The notes under the pieces are model-generated. The model was not told the DNA's origin. It did no database searches and saw nothing but the letters and a program-made list of their open reading frames with translations. A stretch of DNA of 10,086 nucleotides from JAFAGX01 sp035501575 (lineage in GTDB: Bacteria > Acidobacteriota > Terriglobia > Terriglobales > Acidobacteriaceae), in assembly GCA_035501575.1 (NCBI GenBank), contig DATJVZ010000333.1, positions 1 to 10,086 on the forward strand, read 5' to 3'. The position numbers and the translations under genes were made by a program. Each line of letters starts with the position of its first letter. The stretch's first letter is position 1. This document shows, piece by piece, positions 6,830 through 10,086 of the stretch.

Positions 6830-7519
6830 ATGGGTGAGAAGCCAATCCGGGAGTCCACTACGCTTCGTTTTGGTCCGGTCGCGCTTCTTCTTCCCTTAGT
6901 GAGCCTGATGCTCGTGGCGCAGGCGCCACCTCCTACTCTCCCTGCTGTGGGCTTCAGTTGCGATTTTCCCGGCTCCGATCCTGCGCATTACGTGATTTCG
7001 GTTTCCTCCGACGGGCACGGAAACTATTCCTCGAACGGGAAGCTCAACCCGGATTCTGAATCGGACCAGTCTTTTACCCTCGAATTCACGGCCCCCCAGC
7101 CCACGGTGACACGCATCTTCGATTTAGCGCAAAAAGCCCATTATTTTGAGGGCAACATTGACGCTAAGCGGAAGAATATCGCCTCGACCGGCGAAAAGAC
7201 TCTGACCTACGTTGACGGCAAGAAAAGCACATCCGCCAGCTACAACTATTCCACCGTCCCGGCGGTTCAGGAACTCACAACTGTATTCCAGAATTTGTCG
7301 TCGATGCTCGAATTTGGCCGGCGGCTCAAGTACGATCTGCGCTATCAGAAACTCGCGATTGATGAAGAGCTACAGCGCATGCAAGAGGCCCTGACCGCAC
7401 CGAGCGATGCTGCTCTGGTCGCACCCATCCTCGAGAAGATTGTGAATGATTCCTCAGTGCTGAACGGAGCGCGGGCCCGGGCGCAACGCTTGCTCATGGG
7501 TGCGGGATTGAGCAAGTGA
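6830..7519 (+). CDS. Secreted protein of unknown function
   Basis: I do not recognise a named family for this 229-residue protein. Basic residues at 4-13 precede a hydrophobic core (about 15-30) and a likely signal peptidase site after AQA (32), followed by a Pro-rich start of the mature protein. The mature region begins with a beta-rich part, including GFSCDFPGSDPAHYVISVSS (41-60), and then IFDLAQKAHYFEGN (96-109) followed by GEKTLTYVDGKKSTSASYNY (121-140). That layout, with a measured or threshold-like beta unit, recalls small acidobacterial periplasmic proteins of the DUF6438 type, but this is only a resemblance. The last about 75 residues are helical and charged. Only one cysteine remains in the mature part. 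It is monocistronic: 102 bp after ruvC, with its own candidate promoter at 6811-6819. Confidence 0.7.
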   Translation: MGEKPIRESTTLRFGPVALLLPLVSLMLVAQAPPPTLPAVGFSCDFPGSDPAHYVISVSSDGHGNYSSNGKLNPDSESDQSFTLEFTAPQPTVTRIFDLAQKAHYFEGNIDAKRKNIASTGEKTLTYVDGKKSTSASYNYSTVPAVQELTTVFQNLSSMLEFGRRLKYDLRYQKLAIDEELQRMQEALTAPSDAALVAPILEKIVNDSSVLNGARARAQRLLMGAGLSK

Positions 7520-7532
7520 GAATAGCGGTCAG

Positions 7533-7602
7533 AGCTTCAAAAGCTTGAGTTTCTGTATCATACGACCAGCGCGGAAGGGGCTGCCGGGCGCCCTTCGCCG
7601 GC
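7533..7602 (+). terminator. Intergenic hairpins between the 6830 and 7691 genes, possible terminator
   Basis: The first hairpin is a perfect AGCTT-CAA-AAGCT stem (7533-7545) followed by a T-containing but not T-rich stretch. The second is a GC-rich stem at 7583-7602, GCCGG and CG pairing with CGCCGGC around the loop CCCTT with one bulged G, followed by AT-rich sequence. Neither has the clean T-run of a classical intrinsic terminator, so the call is weak. Confidence 0.25.
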
Positions 7603-7690
7603 GTCGAATTATTGTCAGCCAAACCGACGGGAACCGTGTTCTAATGGTGGAATAAAGCACTGCACGGCTTCCCTCCCGGGGGGGTATCCC

Positions 7691-9004
7691 ATGTTCTGCT
7701 CTCGCTGCTCTCGTCAGCTCCTTTTCGTAGCCATCGTGGTCGGCTTGTTGCCCGCTATTCCGTGCCTGGCTGACTCCCAGGCGCGCATCGTTCGCCTGAG
7801 CGATGTCCAGGGTGATGTTCGAATCGATCGCAACACTGGTCAAGGATTTGAAAGGGCATTTCTAAATCTTCCCATCACCCAAGGAGCAAAGATTCGTACT
7901 GGGGAAAACGGAATGGCCGAATTGGAATTCGAGGACGGAAGCTCGCTGCGCTTAACCCCGCACACGGCGATTGCCGTAACCGAGCTTTCGCTCCGCGACT
8001 CCGGCGGGAAGCTCTCCGGGGTTCATCTCGAGCAAGGGATGGCTTACATCAACTTTTTCGGTGGCGCGGATGACGAGTTCGATGTAGCGTTTGCACGGGA
8101 AACGCTGGCTTTGAAGCACGCCACCCACGTGCGCATCGCACTGGGGGATGCCGACGCGGTTGTCGCCGTTTTCAAAGGCGAAGCCGATGTAGTAACTCCA
8201 ACGGGCCCGGTTGAAGTCGCAAAGGGTCATTCGGCGAGTTTCAATTTGAGCGACGATAAACACCGCTTAGTCAACGATGTCGATGCCGATCCCTATGACT
8301 CCTGGGATAAGCAGCAGAGCCAATATCAGCAGCAATACAGCGCCAAATCCTACTCGAATTACTCTCCTTATGCATACGGCACGAGCGATCTCAACTACTA
8401 TGGCAACTTCTTTAGCGTGCCTGGCTACGGCACGCTGTGGCAGCCCTATTTTGCAGGGGCCGGTTGGGATCCGTGGATGAACGGTGCTTGGGCCTTTTCC
8501 CCTGGGATGGGCTACGGTTGGGTTTCTGGCTATCCGTGGGGCTGGACTCCCTATCATTACGGCACATGGAATTACCTACCCCTTTATGGATGGGTCTGGC
8601 AACCGGGGGGTGCGTGGATGGGGTCGAACGCCTCTCCCACTTTCCTGAATCCGCCGACAGGTTTTGTGGCCCCGCGCGCTCCAACCATCCCGGGAGAAAG
8701 AGTTATTCTGGTCGATCGCGGCCCGCGACTCACCCAGAACGGGAGTAAGGTCGAAATTGTCGGCAAATCCGCCGGCCTGGGGATTCCTCGTGGAAGCGTT
8801 CGCGGTTTAAGCCAACTTTCCGAGCAGGTTGAACAAAGGGGATTCGCCACGACCAAGGTACATTCAAGCTCAGTGCCAAGTTCCGGCTGGTGGCACGGCG
8901 GCTCCGGTCCCCACCCGGCTGCAGGGGGATGGCAGGGAGCCTCCGGCTCCGGCTCTTCTTCTCACGCTAGTGTCGGACACGTTTCCGCGGGCGCACACCA
9001 CTAA
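7691..9004 (+). CDS. Secreted FecR-domain protein with a DUF6600-like Trp/Tyr-rich region
   Basis: The 437-residue protein has a signal peptide (about 1-27, cleavage near CLA/DS). Residues about 32-185 form a FecR-like beta domain: VRLSDVQGDVRIDR (34-47), a TGENGMAELEFEDGSSLRL block (70-88), and repeated beta strands through VFKGEADVVTPTGPVEVAKG (160-179). A Gln/Ser/Tyr-rich linker (about 200-232) leads to a Trp/Tyr/Gly-rich region (233-307) with YGTLWQPYFAGAGWDPWMNG (246-265), GYGWVSGYPWGWTPYHYG (274-291) and YGWVWQPGG (299-307), as in DUF6600. The last about 50 residues are low-complexity Gly/Ser/His. Classical FecR is an inner-membrane anti-sigma partner; here there is no membrane helix after the signal peptide and no sigma factor beside it, so an envelope-structural or binding role is more likely. 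Upstream G7 (7678-7684) is a poor SD sequence. Confidence 0.88.
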   Translation: MFCSRCSRQLLFVAIVVGLLPAIPCLADSQARIVRLSDVQGDVRIDRNTGQGFERAFLNLPITQGAKIRTGENGMAELEFEDGSSLRLTPHTAIAVTELSLRDSGGKLSGVHLEQGMAYINFFGGADDEFDVAFARETLALKHATHVRIALGDADAVVAVFKGEADVVTPTGPVEVAKGHSASFNLSDDKHRLVNDVDADPYDSWDKQQSQYQQQYSAKSYSNYSPYAYGTSDLNYYGNFFSVPGYGTLWQPYFAGAGWDPWMNGAWAFSPGMGYGWVSGYPWGWTPYHYGTWNYLPLYGWVWQPGGAWMGSNASPTFLNPPTGFVAPRAPTIPGERVILVDRGPRLTQNGSKVEIVGKSAGLGIPRGSVRGLSQLSEQVEQRGFATTKVHSSSVPSSGWWHGGSGPHPAAGGWQGASGSGSSSHASVGHVSAGAHH

Positions 9005-9033
9005 AGCCATCTGATATGGAGTGACCTGTCCCG

Positions 9034-9080
9034 TGCCTAAGGTTTTTTGCTCCCTATTTTCAGTCTTTCCCGCTTAGGCA
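9034..9080. repeat. 8-bp perfect inverted repeat with 31-bp spacer
   Basis: TGCCTAAG at 9034-9041 and CTTAGGCA at 9073-9080 are exact reverse complements around a pyrimidine-rich spacer. It begins 30 bases after the stop of the FecR-domain gene. It could be a long-loop terminator or processing stem, a protein-binding site, or chance. Confidence 0.4.
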
Positions 9081-9159
9081 GTAGAGGTTAAGAACGGGCC
9101 CGGAGCCTCTGGTTGCGAGGACAGAGCGAGTGGCCGATCGAGAAGCTTCTGCGACGGTT

Positions 9160-9202
9160 GATCACTCTGATATTTGCGGGTCGAAACCGCATAATCGTGA
9201 TC
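9160..9202. repeat. Long imperfect hairpin, possible structured RNA
   Basis: An outer stem GATCAC/GTGATC (9160-9165 with 9197-9202), a middle GAT/ATC (9169-9171 with 9194-9196) and an apical TGCGG/CCGCA (9175-9179 with 9187-9191) close a seven-base loop GTCGAAA. That gives 14 pairs within 43 bases in a gene-free stretch. The apical arm looks like a tRNA T-arm, but no cloverleaf surrounds it. Confidence 0.4.
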
Positions 9203-9395
9203 CGTGGGGAGCTGCCTCGGACTAGCGGCGCGAGTCTGGCAAGAAGCCTGTCGCATAGATGGCTCGAGGATTCTCCTTTCCGTGTGCTCCTCGATGGCGA
9301 CTCGCTCTGTCCTCCGCATCGCTGATTGTGGTATGGCTTTTTTCTCTTTTCCCAAAGGCGCGAGAGTCTGTCCTTATCGATTGCGTGCAACAACG

Positions 9396-9655
9396 ATGAA
9401 CCTTAAACCTGCGAAACCCAGCTCCTGGGCACTGGGAGCCTCTCTGGCAGAATTACTCCTGATCTGGGGTGGAACAGCTATAGCCCTTTCCTTGCCCGAG
9501 TACGATTGGGACTGGCTCGGAGAACCGATGATCCAAGTCTTCGGCTGGGGGTTCGTCTCTTCGATTGTTCTTGCGCTCGCCGCATCCCAGCGATGCTCGC
9601 TCTGGTTCTGACCGTGGTCAATCTTGGTGTCTGCAGCGTACCCATTGCGCATTAA
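9396..9655 (+). pseudogene. Frameshifted small membrane protein gene
   Basis: From ATG 9396 the frame encodes MNLKPAKPSSWALGASLAEL and a first hydrophobic segment (about 17-32). A conserved-looking loop PEYDWDWLGEPMIQVFGWGF (34-53) and the start of a second hydrophobic segment (VSSIVLALAA) follow. The frame then turns into SQRCSLWF and stops at 9611. Shifting by one base near 9583-9590 lets the hydrophobic segment continue as IPAMLALVLTVVNLGVCSVP to a TAA at 9653-9655, giving about 86 residues with two membrane spans. A lost A in GCAATCCC (now GCATCCC at about 9582-9588) would explain this. No SD sequence precedes ATG 9396. The family is unknown to me. It may be a recent pseudogene, a sequencing error, or a genuine 71-residue protein. 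Confidence 0.5.
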
Positions 9656-9908
9656 TGCCGCTCGTGTCCTCAGACTTCGGAAGAGGATTTTCTATGCCAT
9701 TCCGGGCTAAAGTGGTGGTCTTTTCAAGCTGGCTTCCCCGCTTGGGATTTTTAGGCTGCCCACGGCATCGGGTGTCATGACACGCCTGGTGTGGAATACG
9801 GCGCGGCGGGCGCGCAGTAACCTGCCGCATCCCCAGCCGGAGATCGTCCTCCAGGCTCGCAATACGTGTTAGTCTTCGTATTTCGACATACACAGAGAGG
9901 TCACCGGC

Positions 9909-10086
9909 ATGCGATCAAAAGTGGTGTGCTTCGTTTTGGTTTGCACATTCTGGCCGGCTACTTTTGCCCAAACCATTACCGCCCCATCAGGAAACAGCTC
10001 CGAACAGCCCCTCCCGGCACTCGACCATTTCGATGCCAGCAAGGTCGATTCGAGCGTCGATCCTTGTACGGACTTCTATCAGTACT
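9909..10086 (+). CDS. M13 family (neprilysin-like) metallopeptidase, N-terminal part
   Basis: Only the first 59 residues fall inside the window. A signal peptide (1-20, ending ATFA before Q21) is followed by a short linker and then HFDASKVDSSVDPCTDFYQY (40-59). This is the hallmark start of the mature M13 zinc metallopeptidase (PepO/neprilysin) domain, in which the aspartate, DPC and DFY-Y residues lead into a CGGW-type motif. The zinc motifs HExxH and ExxxD lie beyond the edge, so activity cannot be judged. The enzyme would degrade peptides in the periplasm or outside the cell. GAGAGG at 9895-9900, eight bases before ATG 9909, is the best ribosome binding site in the window. The 253 bases before it (9656-9908) hold no gene that I can support. 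Confidence 0.9.
   Translation, partial: MRSKVVCFVLVCTFWPATFAQTITAPSGNSSEQPLPALDHFDASKVDSSVDPCTDFYQY

Larger units (their letters stand above)
9005..9395. other. Noncoding stretch with structured elements
   Basis: No convincing gene is present in these 391 bases: the open frames on both strands lack start signals and recognisable composition. Two inverted-repeat structures (9034-9080 and 9160-9202) are described separately. T-rich tracts occur at 9043-9048 and 9341-9354. The region could hold an untranslated leader, a small RNA or remnants of a lost gene. Confidence 0.5.

Noticed and set aside
7612..7645. TTGTCA and TCTAAT as a promoter for the FecR-domain gene
   Set aside because: Both hexamers match well, but the 22-bp gap is too long for a standard sigma-70 promoter.
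9175..9191. Possible tRNA T-arm (TGCGG-GTCGAAA-CCGCA)
   Set aside because: No acceptor, D or anticodon arm is found at suitable spacing, and the loop lacks the usual TTCGA pattern in register.
9074..9393. Overlapping open frames of about 70-100 residues on both strands (9074-9355, 9088-9393, 9113-9325)
   Set aside because: There is no ribosome binding site, the composition is Arg/Ser-rich, and no motif or membrane pattern is seen; they overlap each other in conflicting frames.
9565..9780. 71-residue open frame downstream of the frameshifted gene
   Set aside because: It overlaps the tail of the small membrane-protein gene, and its translation has no coherent hydrophobic or domain pattern.

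Overview
The window looks like a chromosomal segment of a Gram-negative soil-type bacterium, most likely an acidobacterium (Terriglobia-like). This is an inference from the families present (FecR/DUF6600-type surface protein, GT-C membrane glycosyltransferase with a soluble tail, M13 peptidase, secreted proteins of unknown function), the fairly high GC content by eye, and start signals that are often poor in Shine-Dalgarno (SD) sequence. No rRNA, tRNA, CRISPR array or phage genes were found.

Layout. 1-540: an IS200/IS605-type TnpA transposase on the minus strand, with a run of small hairpins at 460-516 that resembles an element end; no tnpB is present. 563-1857: a class I SAM methyltransferase overlapping by 4 bp a lipoprotein of unknown function. 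1958-3595 (minus, convergent): a polytopic GT-C-like glycosyltransferase. 3817-6125: cstA, a peptide/pyruvate transporter gene, overlapping by 4 bp a small gene for a divergent YbdD/YjiX-type partner ending in Cys-Cys. 6224-6727: ruvC, the Holliday junction resolvase gene, without ruvA or ruvB beside it. 6830-7519: a secreted protein of unknown function. 7691-9004: a secreted FecR-domain protein with a Trp/Tyr/Gly-rich DUF6600-like region. 9005-9395: noncoding, with two inverted-repeat structures. 9396-9655: a small membrane-protein gene apparently broken by a one-base frameshift. 9909-end: the start of a secreted M13 (neprilysin-like) metallopeptidase, cut by the window edge.

Functional links. 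The clearest two-gene unit is cstA with its YbdD-like partner, a carbon-starvation or pyruvate uptake module. The methyltransferase and lipoprotein are probably co-translated. The other genes look like ordinary single-gene units, with a concentration of envelope and secreted proteins. I see no convincing new defence or mobile system. The best leads are the TnpB-less IS end, the unusual YbdD homologue, the frameshifted small gene and the structured noncoding stretch at 9034-9202.
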